This document shows, piece by piece, positions 1 to 9,352 of a stretch of DNA of 64,000 nt. This DNA comes from Variovorax sp. TBS-050B (GTDB lineage: Bacteria; Pseudomonadota; Gammaproteobacteria; Burkholderiales; Burkholderiaceae_C). The stretch is from the NCBI RefSeq assembly GCF_029893635.1, contig NZ_JARXYR010000002.1, positions 4,005,001-4,069,000 on the forward strand, given 5' to 3'. Position 1 is the stretch's first letter, and every line of letters begins with the position of its first letter. The position numbers and the translations under genes were made by a program. The notes under the pieces were generated by a model. It was not told where the DNA came from. It worked only from the letters and a program-made list of their open reading frames with translations, and did no database searches.

Positions 1-169
1 AGAAGACGAAGAAGGCCACGCTGTAGACGCCCTGGCGCGACAGGCGCAGCGCATCGCCGCCCCAGTGCAGGTCGGCCGGGTCGACCAGCGAGAAGACCAG
101 GATCTCGAGCACGCAGGCCAGCAGGAACGCCGGCCACAGGATGCCGATGAGCTGGCGCGCGGAGGTCAT
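1..169 (-). CDS. Small membrane protein, partial (runs off the left edge)
   Basis: The first 56 codons of a gene reading leftward are visible. The ATG at 169-167 overlaps the fixH stop codon as ATGA, so translation is probably coupled. The protein begins MTSARQLIGILWPAF, followed by a hydrophobic stretch to about residue 28 and a second apolar stretch (GVYSVAFFVF) at the cut end, suggesting a two-helix or longer membrane protein. I do not recognise the family. Its place after ccoG-fixH suggests a role in cbb3 oxidase assembly or an unrelated inner-membrane function. Confidence 0.6.
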   Translation of the reverse strand, partial: MTSARQLIGILWPAFLLACVLEILVFSLVDPADLHWGGDALRLSRQGVYSVAFFVF

Positions 170-471
170 CGCCCGGCCTCCGGGCGCGGCAGCGGCACCG
201 CCTCGACCGGCGTGGTCGCATGGTTGCGGCCCGCCACCGCCGGCATCAGCTTCTTGTCGGCCAGCGTGCGGTTGATCTCGATGCCGCGCCGGTAGTAGTC
301 GGCCGACACCAGCGGATCGGGCGTCGCGAGCGCATACCAGAGCGTCACGAAGCTCGCCACCACCACCAGCGCCGGGCCGGCGATCACCATCCAGAGCAGC
401 GGATGCCGCCACCATGCGTCGGCCGGGGCCGTTGCCGCGGGGGCGTTGCCGCCATCGATCGTTGCGTTCAT
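166..471 (-). CDS. fixH: FixH/CcoH-like cbb3 oxidase assembly protein
   Basis: A 102-residue protein starting MNATIDGG; AAGGAG sits about seven bases before this ATG, and the longer reading upstream has no such site. One membrane helix lies at about residues 28-48 (LLWMVIAGPALVVVASFV), followed by DPLVSADYYRRGIEIN, the signature of the FixH family. FixH/CcoH is known to be needed for stable cbb3 oxidase assembly. It lies 19 bases after ccoG, as in the classical fixGHIS order, and shares an ATGA overlap with the next gene. Confidence 0.88.
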   Translation of the reverse strand: MNATIDGGNAPAATAPADAWWRHPLLWMVIAGPALVVVASFVTLWYALATPDPLVSADYYRRGIEINRTLADKKLMPAVAGRNHATTPVEAVPLPRPEAGR

Positions 472-490
472 TGCATTTCTCCTTATTGCT

Positions 491-1930
491 TCAGCGCGGC
501 ACCAGGAAGACCGCCTTCTCCGACACCTGCACGCCGCTGTCTCCCTCTTCCCGGATGTCGAAGTGCACCGGGTGCGAACCCGCGGGCGCCGCACCGTAGG
601 GCAGCTGCAGGCGCACCGCCACCCAGCGCGACTGGGCCGGGCCGACCGTCACGCGGTCGTCCGACGCGACGGCCAGGCCGTCGAGCCCGTGCGCGGCGAT
701 GCGGTAGCTGTGCGCCGCCTCGGTGGCGTTCATGATCTGCAGCCGGTAGACGTTCTCGAGCCGCCCGCCCTCGACGATGCGCGCGAGCGAGGCGCGGTCG
801 CGCACCACGTCGACCTTGAGCGGCGTGCGCACCACCAGGCTCGCGAGCAGCCCCGCCACCAGCAGCGCGAGGATCGCCGCGTAGGCAAGCACGCGCGGGC
901 GCAGCACGCGGCGCAGCAGCTGCCGCCGCGACCAGCCGGCCTCCATGCCGTTCTGCGTGTCGTAGCGGATCAACCGCGGCGCATAGCCCATCTTGCGCAT
1001 CACCGTGTCGCAGGCGTCCACGCACAGGCCGCAGCCGATGCATTCGTACTGCAGCCCCTGGCGGATGTCGATGCCGGTCGGGCACACCTGCACGCACAGG
1101 CCGCAGTCGATGCAGTCGCCGAGCGCCAGGCGCTTCGGATCGGCGTCCTTGCGGCGCGGCGCGCGCGGCTCGCCGCGCTGCGGGTCGTAGCTGACGATCA
1201 GCGTGTCGCGGTCGAACATCGCGCTCTGGAAGCGCGCATAGGGGCACATGTACTTGCACACCTGCTCGCGCATGAAGCCCGCGTTGCCGTAGGTCGCGAA
1301 ACCGTAGAAGAAGACCCAGAACACCTCCCACGAGCCCATGTGCGTCTGCAGGAAGGCCATGCCCAGCTCGCGGATCGGCGTGAAGTAGCCCACGAAGGTG
1401 AAGCCGGTCCACAGCGCGATGCCGATCCAGACCAGGTGCTTGAACCACTTCTTCACCAGCTTCTCGAGCGACATGGCGTCGGCATCGAGCCGGATGCGCG
1501 CCGAGCGGTTGCCTTCGATCTTCTGCTCCACCCACAGGAAGATCTCGGTGTAGACCGTCTGCGGGCAGGCGTAGCCGCACCACAGCCGCCCCGCCACCGC
1601 GGTGAAGAGGAACAGCGACATCGCGCTGATGACCAGCAGGCCCGAGAGATAGATCAGGTCCTGCGGATAGAGCACCAGCCCGAAGATGTAGAAGCGGCGC
1701 GCGGCCAGGTCGAACAGCACCAGCTGCCGCTCGCCCCACTCGATCCACGGCATGCCGTAGAACACGAGCTGGGTCAGGAACACCAGCGCCCAGCGCCAGC
1801 GCGCGAACACCCCCTGGATCGAGCGCGGATGGATCTTCTTCGAGGCCTGGTAGAGCCCCACCGCTTCACCCCCGCCTTCGGCCGGCACGGGCACGATGGG
1901 AATGGTCTTGCGGGGCGCGGACGAACTCAT
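491..1930 (-). CDS. ccoG: Cytochrome c oxidase accessory protein CcoG
   Basis: A 479-residue inner-membrane iron-sulfur protein of the CcoG/FixG/RdxA family, which works in copper reduction and cbb3 oxidase maturation. Membrane helices surround CGYACPQTVYTEI (about 118-130) and CKYMCPYARFQ (225-235). Two ferredoxin-type 4Fe-4S motifs follow: Cys273, 276, 279, 283 and Cys297, 300, 303, 307. A further helix near 345-365 leads to a periplasmic Ig-like C-terminal domain. It follows ccoP by 19 bases and precedes fixH. Length is typical of the family. Confidence 0.95.
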   Translation of the reverse strand: MSSSAPRKTIPIVPVPAEGGGEAVGLYQASKKIHPRSIQGVFARWRWALVFLTQLVFYGMPWIEWGERQLVLFDLAARRFYIFGLVLYPQDLIYLSGLLVISAMSLFLFTAVAGRLWCGYACPQTVYTEIFLWVEQKIEGNRSARIRLDADAMSLEKLVKKWFKHLVWIGIALWTGFTFVGYFTPIRELGMAFLQTHMGSWEVFWVFFYGFATYGNAGFMREQVCKYMCPYARFQSAMFDRDTLIVSYDPQRGEPRAPRRKDADPKRLALGDCIDCGLCVQVCPTGIDIRQGLQYECIGCGLCVDACDTVMRKMGYAPRLIRYDTQNGMEAGWSRRQLLRRVLRPRVLAYAAILALLVAGLLASLVVRTPLKVDVVRDRASLARIVEGGRLENVYRLQIMNATEAAHSYRIAAHGLDGLAVASDDRVTVGPAQSRWVAVRLQLPYGAAPAGSHPVHFDIREEGDSGVQVSEKAVFLVPR

Positions 1931-1949
1931 GATGCGCTTTCTTCCTCGC

Positions 1950-2864
1950 TCAGGGCCCGGCCACGGGCGCGTTCGACAGGCCCCACACGTAGGACGCGAG
2001 CAGCTTGATCTGCGCCTCGGTGAGCCGCCCTTCCTGCGCCGGCATCTCGCTGTGCTTGCCCTGGTTGACGATCTGCACGATGGCCGCCTCGCCGTAGCCG
2101 TGCAGCCAGACCTTGTCGGCGAGGCTGGGCGCCCCCACCGCCTGGTTGCCCACGCCGCCGATGCCGTGGCATGCAGCGCAGGCGGTGAACTTGGACTTGC
2201 CCAGGCCCGCGCGCAGCGAATCGTGCGGCGCGCCCGAAAGGCTCAGCACGTAGTTCGCGAGGTTCTTCACGTCGTCCTGCGAACCCACCGCGGCGGCCAT
2301 CGGCGGCATCACGCCGACGCGGCCCTTGGTGATCGACTCGACGATCTTCTCGGGGGTGCCGCCGTGCAGCCAGTCCTTGTCGGTGAGGTTCGGAAAGCCC
2401 TTGCTGCCGCGCGCATCGGAGCCGTGGCACTGCGAGCAGTTGTTCATGAAGAGCCGCTCGCCGATGGCCATGGCCCTGGGCTCGCGGGCGATGTCTTCCG
2501 GCGCCATGTCGGCGTAGCCCGCATACACGGGCTCGAGCGCGCGCGCGGCCTTGGCCAGCTCGGCCTCGTACTCGGATTTCGCGCTCCAGTCGGCCTGGCC
2601 GTCGAAGCTCCCGAGGCCCGGGAACACCACCAGGTAGCCGACCGAGAAGACGATGGTCAGCACGAACAGCCCCACCCACCACATCGGCAGCGGGTTGTTG
2701 GCTTCGCGCAGGTCCTCGTCCCAGACGTGGCCGGTGGTGTTGTCCGCGTCCGACGGCACGCGCTTGCGCGCCGTGAGCCACAGCAGCAGCATGCAGCCCA
2801 GGATGCTCAGCACCGTGACCGCGGCAATGTAGTTCGACCAGAAGTCGCTGATGAAATCGCTCAT
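1950..2864 (-). CDS. ccoP: cbb3-type cytochrome c oxidase subunit III (CcoP)
   Basis: A 304-residue di-haem cytochrome c subunit. Two membrane helices (about 12-32 and 62-82) precede two cytochrome c domains with CSQCH at 143-147 and CAACH at 229-233; methionine axial ligands are expected after each (for example GVMPPM near 184-189). CcoP passes electrons from soluble or membrane cytochromes c to CcoO and CcoN. The two-helix N-terminus is the longer CcoP type. Start ATG at 2864 is preceded by AGAGGGA. It follows ccoQ and precedes ccoG. Confidence 0.96.
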   Translation of the reverse strand: MSDFISDFWSNYIAAVTVLSILGCMLLLWLTARKRVPSDADNTTGHVWDEDLREANNPLPMWWVGLFVLTIVFSVGYLVVFPGLGSFDGQADWSAKSEYEAELAKAARALEPVYAGYADMAPEDIAREPRAMAIGERLFMNNCSQCHGSDARGSKGFPNLTDKDWLHGGTPEKIVESITKGRVGVMPPMAAAVGSQDDVKNLANYVLSLSGAPHDSLRAGLGKSKFTACAACHGIGGVGNQAVGAPSLADKVWLHGYGEAAIVQIVNQGKHSEMPAQEGRLTEAQIKLLASYVWGLSNAPVAGP

Positions 2865-2890
2865 CGTGGGTCCCTCTTTCCTTCTTCGGT

Positions 2891-3031
2891 CTAGTCCTGC
2901 TCGAGCGGCAGGCGGGCGGCTTCCTCGAAGCGCGCGGCGTTGCGCCGGGCACAGGCCCAGCCGACGATGCCGAGGAAGAGCGCGAAGCAGGCGAGCGTCG
3001 CGGCGATGCGCAGGGTGGTGAGGTCGATCAT
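2891..3031 (-). CDS. ccoQ: cbb3-type cytochrome oxidase subunit IV (CcoQ)
   Basis: A 46-residue protein between ccoO and ccoP. It starts MIDLTTLRIAAT, has one membrane helix (about residues 8-27), then a basic and acidic tail ending LPLEQD. Size, single helix and position match CcoQ/FixQ, a small non-catalytic subunit that stabilises the oxidase under oxygen. AGGAGC, read on the minus strand, lies a few bases before the ATG at 3031-3029. Confidence 0.9.
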   Translation of the reverse strand: MIDLTTLRIAATLACFALFLGIVGWACARRNAARFEEAARLPLEQD

Positions 3032-3043
3032 GTCCGTTGCTCC

Positions 3044-3673
3044 TTACTTGAGCCCGAGGCCCAGCGATTGCAGGTACGCCACCGTCGCGTCCATCTCGGT
3101 CTTGCCGCGGACGTCATCGGCGGCACGGGCGATCTCCTCGTCCGTGTAGGGCACGCCGACCTGGCGCAGCGCGCGCATGTGGCGCGGGATCGCCTCGGCG
3201 TCGACGGTGTTCTTCTCGAGCCAGGCGTAGGCCGGCATGTTCGATTCCGGCACCAGGTCGCGCGGGTTGTTCAGGTGGATGCGGTGCCACTCGTCGCTGT
3301 ACTTGCCGCCCACGCGGTGCAGGTCGGGTCCGGTGCGCTTGCTGCCCCACTGGAAGGGATGGTCGTAGACGAATTCGCCCGCCACCGAGTAGTGGCCGTA
3401 GCGCAGCGTCTCCGAGCGGAACGGGCGGATCATCTGCGAGTGGCAGTTGTAGCAACCCTCGCGCAGATAGACATCGCGGCCCGCGAGCTGCAGCGCGGTG
3501 GGCGGCTTCAGGCCCTGGATCGGCTCGGTGGTCGACTTCTGGAAGAACAGCGGCACGATCTCGACCAGGCCGCCGATGGCGACCACCACGAGAATGAGCA
3601 CGATCATCAGCAGGTTGTTGGTCTCCACCTTCTCGTGGGTGAAGCCGCGGTTGTCGTCGGGTCTTGCATTCAT
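3044..3673 (-). CDS. ccoO: cbb3-type cytochrome c oxidase subunit II (CcoO)
   Basis: A 209-residue mono-haem cytochrome c subunit with one N-terminal membrane helix (about residues 20-41). The haem site is CYNCHS (Cys74, Cys77, His78), in the family context [18 protein letters not shown]; a methionine ligand is expected in SNMPAYAWL. CcoO receives electrons from CcoP and feeds the CcoN haem b centre. It starts 13 bases after ccoN ends, so the two are surely cotranscribed. Confidence 0.96.
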   Translation of the reverse strand: MNARPDDNRGFTHEKVETNNLLMIVLILVVVAIGGLVEIVPLFFQKSTTEPIQGLKPPTALQLAGRDVYLREGCYNCHSQMIRPFRSETLRYGHYSVAGEFVYDHPFQWGSKRTGPDLHRVGGKYSDEWHRIHLNNPRDLVPESNMPAYAWLEKNTVDAEAIPRHMRALRQVGVPYTDEEIARAADDVRGKTEMDATVAYLQSLGLGLK

Positions 3674-3686
3674 GGTCTGTTCTTCC

Positions 3687-5126
3687 TCAGGCGTGAGCCA
3701 TGGCGGCGGGCGGGATCGCGGCCTGCACCGAGCGGCCGGAGATGACGGTCATCCACACGTTCCAGGCCATCACCAGCATGCCGGCCAGGTACAGCAGGCC
3801 GCCGGCGAGCCGCACCACGTAGAACGGGAAGGTGGCCTTCACGCTCTCGACGAAGGTGTAGGTGAGCGTGCCGTCGGGGTTGATCGCGCGCCACATCAGG
3901 CCCTGCATCACGCCGGCGATCCACATCGCGGCGATGTAGAGCACGATGCCGATGGTCGCCATCCAGAAATGCGCCTCGATGGCCTTGATGCTGAACATCG
4001 TGGTCCGGCCGTACATGCGCGGCACCAGGTAGTACAGCGAGCCCATGGTGATGAAGCCCACCCAGCCCAGCGCGCCGGCATGCACGTGGCCGACGGTCCA
4101 GTCGGTGTAGTGGCTCAGCGCGTTGACGGTCTTCACGGACATCATCGGACCCTCGAAGGTCGACATGCCGTAGAACGACAGCGCCACGATCAGGAATCGC
4201 AGGATCGGGTCGGTGCGCAGCTTGTGCCAGGCGCCCGATAGCGTCATCACGCCGTTGATCATGCCGCCCCAGCTCGGCGCGAGCAGGATCAGCGAGAACA
4301 CCATGCCGAGCGACTGGGTCCAGTCGGGCAGCGCGGTGTAGTGCAGGTGGTGCGGGCCCGCCCACATGTAGGTGAAGATCAGCGCCCAGAAGTGGACGAT
4401 GGAGAGCCGGTACGAATACACCGGCCGCTCGGCCTGCTTGGGGATGTAGTAGTACATCATCCCGAGGAAGCCGGCGGTGAGGAAGAAGCCGACCGCGTTG
4501 TGGCCGTACCACCACTGCACCATGGCGTCCTGCACGCCGGCATAGGCCGAGTAGCTCTTCATCCAGCCGGCCGGAATCTCGGCGCTGTTGACCAGGTGCA
4601 GCAGCGCCACCGCGATGATGAAGGCGCCGTAGAACCAGTTGGCCACGTAGATGTGGCGCACCCGGCGCATGCCGACGGTGCCGAAGAACACGATCGCATA
4701 CGCCACCCAGACCAGCGTGATCAGGATGTCGATCGGCCATTCGAGTTCGGCGTATTCCTTGCCGGTGGTGTAGCCCAGCGGCAGGCTGATCGCCGCCGCC
4801 ACGATCACCGCCTGCCAGCCCCAGAACACGAAGGACGCGAGCCGGGGCGCGAACAGCCGCACCTGGCAGGTGCGCTGGACCACGTGGAAGCTGGTGGCCA
4901 TGAGCGCGCAGCCGCCGAACGCGAAGATCACCGCGTTGGTGTGCAGCGGCCGCAGGCGGCCGTAGCTGAGCCAGGGAATGCCGAGGTTGAGGTCGGGCCA
5001 GGCGAGTTCGGCGGCGATGAAAACGCCGACGAGCATGCCGACCACGCCCCAGACCACGGACATGAGGGTCAACTGCCGGACGGCGGTGTCGTCGTAGATC
5101 GCCGCGGGGGAATTGGGTTGTTGCAT
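3687..5126 (-). CDS. ccoN: cbb3-type cytochrome c oxidase subunit I (CcoN)
   Basis: The catalytic subunit of the high-affinity C-type terminal oxidase, 479 residues, about 12 membrane helices. Haem and copper ligands are visible: His in [11 protein letters not shown] and in FHVVQRT, the His/Tyr region [11 protein letters not shown], the His pair in [12 protein letters not shown], and His residues in [12 protein letters not shown] longer reading exists, but MQQPNSP at 5126 matches the family N-terminus. The FNR box at 5181-5194 lies about 55 bases upstream, consistent with induction at low oxygen. Confidence 0.97.
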   Translation of the reverse strand: MQQPNSPAAIYDDTAVRQLTLMSVVWGVVGMLVGVFIAAELAWPDLNLGIPWLSYGRLRPLHTNAVIFAFGGCALMATSFHVVQRTCQVRLFAPRLASFVFWGWQAVIVAAAISLPLGYTTGKEYAELEWPIDILITLVWVAYAIVFFGTVGMRRVRHIYVANWFYGAFIIAVALLHLVNSAEIPAGWMKSYSAYAGVQDAMVQWWYGHNAVGFFLTAGFLGMMYYYIPKQAERPVYSYRLSIVHFWALIFTYMWAGPHHLHYTALPDWTQSLGMVFSLILLAPSWGGMINGVMTLSGAWHKLRTDPILRFLIVALSFYGMSTFEGPMMSVKTVNALSHYTDWTVGHVHAGALGWVGFITMGSLYYLVPRMYGRTTMFSIKAIEAHFWMATIGIVLYIAAMWIAGVMQGLMWRAINPDGTLTYTFVESVKATFPFYVVRLAGGLLYLAGMLVMAWNVWMTVISGRSVQAAIPPAAMAHA

Positions 5127-5180
5127 CGTGCTGCCTCTTGGTGGATGGAGGCAGTTTCCCCGCGCCACCCCGGCGCGGGT

Positions 5181-5194
5181 TTGATGCAGATCAA
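5181..5194 (-). promoter_or_regulatory. FNR/ANR box upstream of ccoN
   Basis: TTGATGCAGATCAA is a perfect match to the FNR/ANR/FixK half-sites TTGAT-N4-ATCAA. It is about 55-68 bases before the ccoN ATG, fitting a class II activator site centred near -41 of a start around 5146. Its right end covers the ccoS stop codon (5191-5193). Confidence 0.9.
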
Positions 5195-5328
5195 TCGCTT
5201 CGCAGGATGCGGTCGCCTTCGATCTCGATGTCGTCGAACTGCCCACGCTCGATGGCCCACCACAGGCCGGCGAGGATGGCGAGCACCAGCGCCACCGAGA
5301 GCGGTATCAGGAGAAAGAGGATGTCCAT
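5191..5328 (-). CDS. ccoS: cbb3 oxidase maturation protein CcoS
   Basis: A 45-residue protein starting [15 protein letters not shown], with one membrane helix (residues 4-25) followed by the typical [12 protein letters not shown] tail. This pattern identifies CcoS/FixS, required for cofactor insertion into cbb3 oxidase. Its start overlaps the ccoI stop as ATGA. Its stop codon lies inside the ccoN FNR box. Confidence 0.92.
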   Translation of the reverse strand: MDILFLLIPLSVALVLAILAGLWWAIERGQFDDIEIEGDRILRSD

Positions 5329-7667
5329 CAGGCGCCTGCGCTTTCCGGTTGCCGCGCCGCGAGCCGCGCCGCGTTGAGCACCACCACGAGCGAGCTCGCG
5401 GCCATGCCGAGTCCCGCCAGCCAGGCGGGAAGCCAGCCCGCCACGGCGAGCGGCACGCACAGCGCGTTGTAGCTGGCCGCCCAGGCGAGGTTCTGCCGCA
5501 CCACGCGCACCGTTCGCCGCGCCTGCGCGATGGTGCGCGGGATCGCCGAGAGCGCATCGCCGGGCACCACGAAGTCCGCCCGCGCCCGCGAGAGCGGCAC
5601 CGCATGCCCGAAGGCGAACGAGGCGTTCGCGCGCGCGATCGAAGGTCCGTCGTTGAGGCCGTCGCCGACCATCGCGACCTGCCGGCCTTCGGCCTGCAGC
5701 CGCCACAGCACGTCGAGCTTGTCCTCCGGCGTGCAGCCGCCCTGCGCGAAGGCGATGCCCGCCTGCGCCGCGATCTCGCGCGCCGCGCCGTCGCGGTCGC
5801 CCGAGAGCAGCCGCACCGTGATGCCCTCGGCCTCGAGCGCCGCCACCGCGGCGGCGGCGTCGGGGCGCAGTTCCTCCGCGAGCACGAAGCTCGCGAGCCA
5901 GCCCTGTTCGTCGGCGAGGTGCACCTGCGGCGCCTCAATCTCCAGCGGCGCCACGCCGCAATGCCCCGCGGCGCCGAGGCGCACGCGGCGCCAGCCACCG
6001 GCATCGTCCGGGCTGCGGCGCATGCGGGCCTCGAGCCCCAGGCCCGCGGATTCGGTCGGCTCGGCGACCTCCCAGGCGGGCGGCGCGCGGAACTGCGCCT
6101 GCCAGGCGGCCACGAGTGCGCGGGCGCCCGGATGCAGCGAATGCGCCCCGAGCGCGGCGCCGATCTCCAGCGCGTCGCCCGGGCGCAGGCCCTGGCGGCA
6201 GTACACGCGGTCGAGGCGGGGCGTGTCGCCGGTGAGCGTGCCCGTCTTGTCGAACACCACCGTGTCGACCGCGGCCAGCGCCTCGAGCGCCTGCAGGTTC
6301 GCGGTCAGCACGCCGCCGCGCGCCAGTGCGCCCGCGCTCGCGAGCATCGCGGCCGGCGTGGCGAGCGACAGCGCGCAGGGACAGGTCGCGATCAGCACCG
6401 CCACCGCCACCATCAGCGCCCGGCCAGGATCGACCTGCCACCAGACCGCCGCGGCGCCGACGGCCGATGCCAGCACCAGCACCAGGAACGGCCGCGCGAT
6501 GCGGTCGGCGAGCAGCGCCCAGCGCGGCTTGCCGAGCGCGGCGTTCTCCATCAGCCGCACGATCTGCGCGAAGCGCGTGCCCTCGCCCACCGAGACGATG
6601 CGCACCTGCACCGTCGACGACAGGTTGTGGCTGCCGGCGAGCACGCGTTCGCCGCGGGCGCGCGGCACCGGGCGCGATTCGCCCGTGAGCAGCGCCTCGT
6701 CGGTGCTGGTGCCGCCGTCGAGCAGCACGCCGTCGGCCGGAAAGGCTTCGCCGGGGCGCACGCGCACCACGTCGCCGGCCGCGAGCCGCCGCACCGAGAC
6801 GCGCGCCCAGGCGCCGTCCGCGCCAAGGCGCTCCACGCTGTCGGGCAGCCGGTTCAGCACCGCCTCGAGCGAGCCGGCCGTGCGGTCGCGCAGGCGCGCC
6901 TCGAGCCAGCGCCCGGTCAGCAGGAAGAAGACGAACATGGTCAGCGAGTCGAAGTACACCTCGCGGCCCAGCACGCCTTCGCCGTCGAAGGTGGCGGCGC
7001 TGCTGACGGCGAAGGCGATCGCGATGCCGAACGCGACCGGCAGGTCCATGCCGATGCGGCCGTGGCGCAGGTCGCGCCAGGCGCTGCGGAAGAAAGGCCC
7101 GCAGGAGAAGAACAGCACCGGCAGCGTGAGCACCCACGAGGCCCAGCGCAGCAGCTGCGCGGCATCGGCCGTCATCTCGCCGGGTTCGGCGATGTAGGCC
7201 GGGTAGGCGTACATCATCACCTGCATCATGCAGAAGCCCGCCACCAGCCAGCGCCACAGCGCCAGCCGAAGTTCGCGCGCGCGGCGCTCGCGCGCCGAGC
7301 TGTCGACCGCGGGCACGAGCCGGTAGCCGGCCGCTTCGGCCGCCTCGAACCATTGCGAGGGGCGCGTCTGCGCCGCCGACCAGCGCACGCGGGCGCGCCG
7401 GCTGGCGGCATTGACCTGCACCTCGCGCACGCCCGGCACGCGCTGCAGCGCCTCCTCGATCGCCAGGCTGCAGGTCGCGCAGTGCATGCCCTCGACCGCG
7501 ACCTGCGACTCCCAGCCGGCCGCGGCGGGCGGACCGTCGTCCAGCGCGCGGCCGAAGGCCGGCCATTCGGCCGGGTCGTCGAGCACCTGCCAGGCCTCGC
7601 GCGACGCAGGCGCAGGCGCCGGTGCGGGAGCGGACGGGGAAAAGGAAGAAGCGAGCGCAGCTTGCAT
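5328..7667 (-). CDS. ccoI: Cu(+)-exporting P1B-type ATPase CcoI
   Basis: A 779-residue copper P-type ATPase that supplies copper for cbb3 oxidase assembly. A Pro/Ala-rich N-terminus leads to a heavy-metal-associated domain with GMHCATCS (Cys63, Cys66). Then come membrane helices, TGES in the actuator domain, the metal-site CPC at 429-431, DKTGTLT with phosphorylated Asp473, and GDGLND near the C-terminus. Start at 7667 gives MQAALASS. It reads into ccoS with an ATGA overlap. An FNR box lies 35-48 bases before the start. Confidence 0.94.
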   Translation of the reverse strand: MQAALASSFSPSAPAPAPAPASREAWQVLDDPAEWPAFGRALDDGPPAAAGWESQVAVEGMHCATCSLAIEEALQRVPGVREVQVNAASRRARVRWSAAQTRPSQWFEAAEAAGYRLVPAVDSSARERRARELRLALWRWLVAGFCMMQVMMYAYPAYIAEPGEMTADAAQLLRWASWVLTLPVLFFSCGPFFRSAWRDLRHGRIGMDLPVAFGIAIAFAVSSAATFDGEGVLGREVYFDSLTMFVFFLLTGRWLEARLRDRTAGSLEAVLNRLPDSVERLGADGAWARVSVRRLAAGDVVRVRPGEAFPADGVLLDGGTSTDEALLTGESRPVPRARGERVLAGSHNLSSTVQVRIVSVGEGTRFAQIVRLMENAALGKPRWALLADRIARPFLVLVLASAVGAAAVWWQVDPGRALMVAVAVLIATCPCALSLATPAAMLASAGALARGGVLTANLQALEALAAVDTVVFDKTGTLTGDTPRLDRVYCRQGLRPGDALEIGAALGAHSLHPGARALVAAWQAQFRAPPAWEVAEPTESAGLGLEARMRRSPDDAGGWRRVRLGAAGHCGVAPLEIEAPQVHLADEQGWLASFVLAEELRPDAAAAVAALEAEGITVRLLSGDRDGAAREIAAQAGIAFAQGGCTPEDKLDVLWRLQAEGRQVAMVGDGLNDGPSIARANASFAFGHAVPLSRARADFVVPGDALSAIPRTIAQARRTVRVVRQNLAWAASYNALCVPLAVAGWLPAWLAGLGMAASSLVVVLNAARLAARQPESAGA

Positions 7668-7701
7668 CGCGCAAGGCTAAGGCGGCCCGCACGGCGCCGG
7701 T

Positions 7702-7715
7702 TTGATCTGCATCAA
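7702..7715. promoter_or_regulatory. FNR/ANR box between ccoI and the UspA gene
   Basis: TTGATCTGCATCAA is a second perfect TTGAT-N4-ATCAA site, in the gap between divergent ccoI (start 7667) and the universal stress gene (start 7771). From its centre (7708.5), the spacing suits activation of the rightward gene (a transcript start near 7750) better than ccoI, but either or both could be controlled. Confidence 0.88.
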
Positions 7716-7770
7716 GCGCCCGGCCTGCCGCGCTGCCTAAGCTCACGGCACACCTTTGCTGGAGAAACCC

Positions 7771-8214
7771 ATGTTCAAGCGCATCCTCGTGGCCACCGAC
7801 GGCTCCACGCTCTCGAAGAAGGCGGTGGCCAGCGCCATCGAACTGGCCGCCGCGCACGAGGCCGGACTGGTCGCGCTCACCGTGGTGCCGCGCTATCCGA
7901 AGAGCTATCTCGACGGCGCGATGGCCTTCTCCCCCGAGGACATCGCGCGGGTCGAGAAGCAGTGGGCCGACAAGGCGCAGGCGATGCTCGACGGCATCGA
8001 GACCCGCGCCACGGCGGCGGGCGTGCAGCTGAAGGCGGTGGTCGCCAATTCCGACCGCGTGGCCGAATCGATCATCGCGGCAGCGCGCAAGCACCGCGCC
8101 GACCTGATCGTGATGGCCTCGCACGGCCGCAAGGGCATCCAGCGGCTGCTGCTCGGCAGCGAGACGCAGCATGTGCTGGCCGAGTCGAAGCTCCCGGTGC
8201 TCGTGCTGCGCTGA
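7771..8214 (+). CDS. Universal stress protein, UspA family
   Basis: A 147-residue protein starting MFKRILVATDGSTLSKKAV. The ATG at 7771 has GGAG seven bases before it; a TTG at 7756 in frame is less likely. The nucleotide-binding C-terminal pattern is visible as ASHGRKGIQRLLLGSET (the G-2x-G-9x-G-S/T type), so this is an ATP-binding type UspA domain. Genes of this family are often FNR/ANR-controlled and help survival in low oxygen, which matches the FNR box just upstream. Confidence 0.92.
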   Translation: MFKRILVATDGSTLSKKAVASAIELAAAHEAGLVALTVVPRYPKSYLDGAMAFSPEDIARVEKQWADKAQAMLDGIETRATAAGVQLKAVVANSDRVAESIIAAARKHRADLIVMASHGRKGIQRLLLGSETQHVLAESKLPVLVLR

Positions 8215-8238
8215 GCGGCGCTTCGTCGGTGGCCGTTG

Positions 8239-9234
8239 TCAGGCCGCCTGGGAGGCGGCGCCGAGCGCATCGTTCTGCGCCTCGACCTCGGCGAGCCAGC
8301 GCCGCTTGTCGCGCAGCGGCGGCACGCCGAACATCCGGCCGTACTCGCGCGCGAACTGCGAGGGGCTCTCGTAGCCCACGCTGTGCGCGGCGCTCGCCAC
8401 GTCGGCACCGGCCATCAGCATCTGGCGCCGCGCCTCCTGCAGGCGCAGCTGCTTCTGGTACTGCAGCGGGCTCATCGCCGTCACCGCCTTGAAATGGTGG
8501 TGGAACGACGACACGCTCATGTGCACCGCGCGCGCCATGTCCTCGATGCGCAGCGACTGCGCATAGTTGACGCGCAGCGCGCTGATCGCCTTGGCGATGC
8601 GCTGGGTGTGGCTGTCCTGCAGCGCGATCTGGCGCAGCCGCGCGCCCTCGCCGTTGACCAGCAGGCGGTAGAAGATCTCGCGCTTGATCATCGGCGCCAT
8701 GATCGGGATGTCCTCGGGCGTCTCGAGCAGCCGCAGCAGGCGCAGCACCGGCTCGAGCACCGGCATCGCGATGCGGCTCACGTACACGCCGCGCGACGCG
8801 GGCGCATTCGCCTTGGCAGGCAGCTTCTCGTCGCGGATCAGGTCGCCGATCTCGTCGAGCGAGAGATCGAGGCGCACGCCCAGGTAGGGCTTGTTGTCGG
8901 GCGTCAGCCGCACCTGGCCGCACACCGGCAGGTCGACCGAGCTGACCAGGTAGTGCATCGGGTCGTAGACGTAGATCTCGTCGCCCACCATCACGCGCTT
9001 GGAGCCCTGCGCGATCAGGCCGAAGGCCGGCGTCTGCAGCGCATGCTTGGGACCGTCGGGCTTGCTGATGCAGTGCACGTACAGGCCGGGCACGGGGGTT
9101 TCGATGCTGCCGTCCTGCCCGCGCGTGATGTGCTCGATCAGCGCGACCAGTTCCTTCCTGGCCTCGTCGAGCTCGGGCTCCAGCGGCATCGGCGGGGCGA
9201 TGGCGGCGGCGGTTTCGGGTGTTTTGTCGGACAT
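8239..9234 (-). CDS. AraC-family transcriptional regulator
   Basis: A 331-residue regulator. The N-terminal half (about 45-200) is the AraC_N type ligand domain (VPGLYVHCISKPDGPK onwards); the C-terminal 100 residues contain the two helix-turn-helix units (ARAVHMSVSSFHHHFKAV and AHSVGYESPSQFAREYGRMFG). It is transcribed away from the aldo/keto reductase at 9435. AraC_N regulators commonly sit beside and control oxidoreductase genes, so that reductase is the likely target. The inducer is unknown. Confidence 0.9.
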   Translation of the reverse strand: MSDKTPETAAAIAPPMPLEPELDEARKELVALIEHITRGQDGSIETPVPGLYVHCISKPDGPKHALQTPAFGLIAQGSKRVMVGDEIYVYDPMHYLVSSVDLPVCGQVRLTPDNKPYLGVRLDLSLDEIGDLIRDEKLPAKANAPASRGVYVSRIAMPVLEPVLRLLRLLETPEDIPIMAPMIKREIFYRLLVNGEGARLRQIALQDSHTQRIAKAISALRVNYAQSLRIEDMARAVHMSVSSFHHHFKAVTAMSPLQYQKQLRLQEARRQMLMAGADVASAAHSVGYESPSQFAREYGRMFGVPPLRDKRRWLAEVEAQNDALGAASQAA

Positions 9235-9352
9235 GTTCCAGCCTTGTGACGGATGAAACCATGGCGGCGGGCGCCACGGAGGATCGGGTGCCCGAAGCTT
9301 AGCGCCGCACCCGCCGCTTCGCAGTGCCCCTGCCGGAGGTCTGGAGAATCAG

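Noticed and set aside
4341..8492. A very long open frame of 1383 codons on the plus strand
   Set aside because: It lies opposite ccoN, ccoS and ccoI, which have full family motifs. Long antisense frames are common at this GC content and its product is a low-complexity His/Arg/Ala string.
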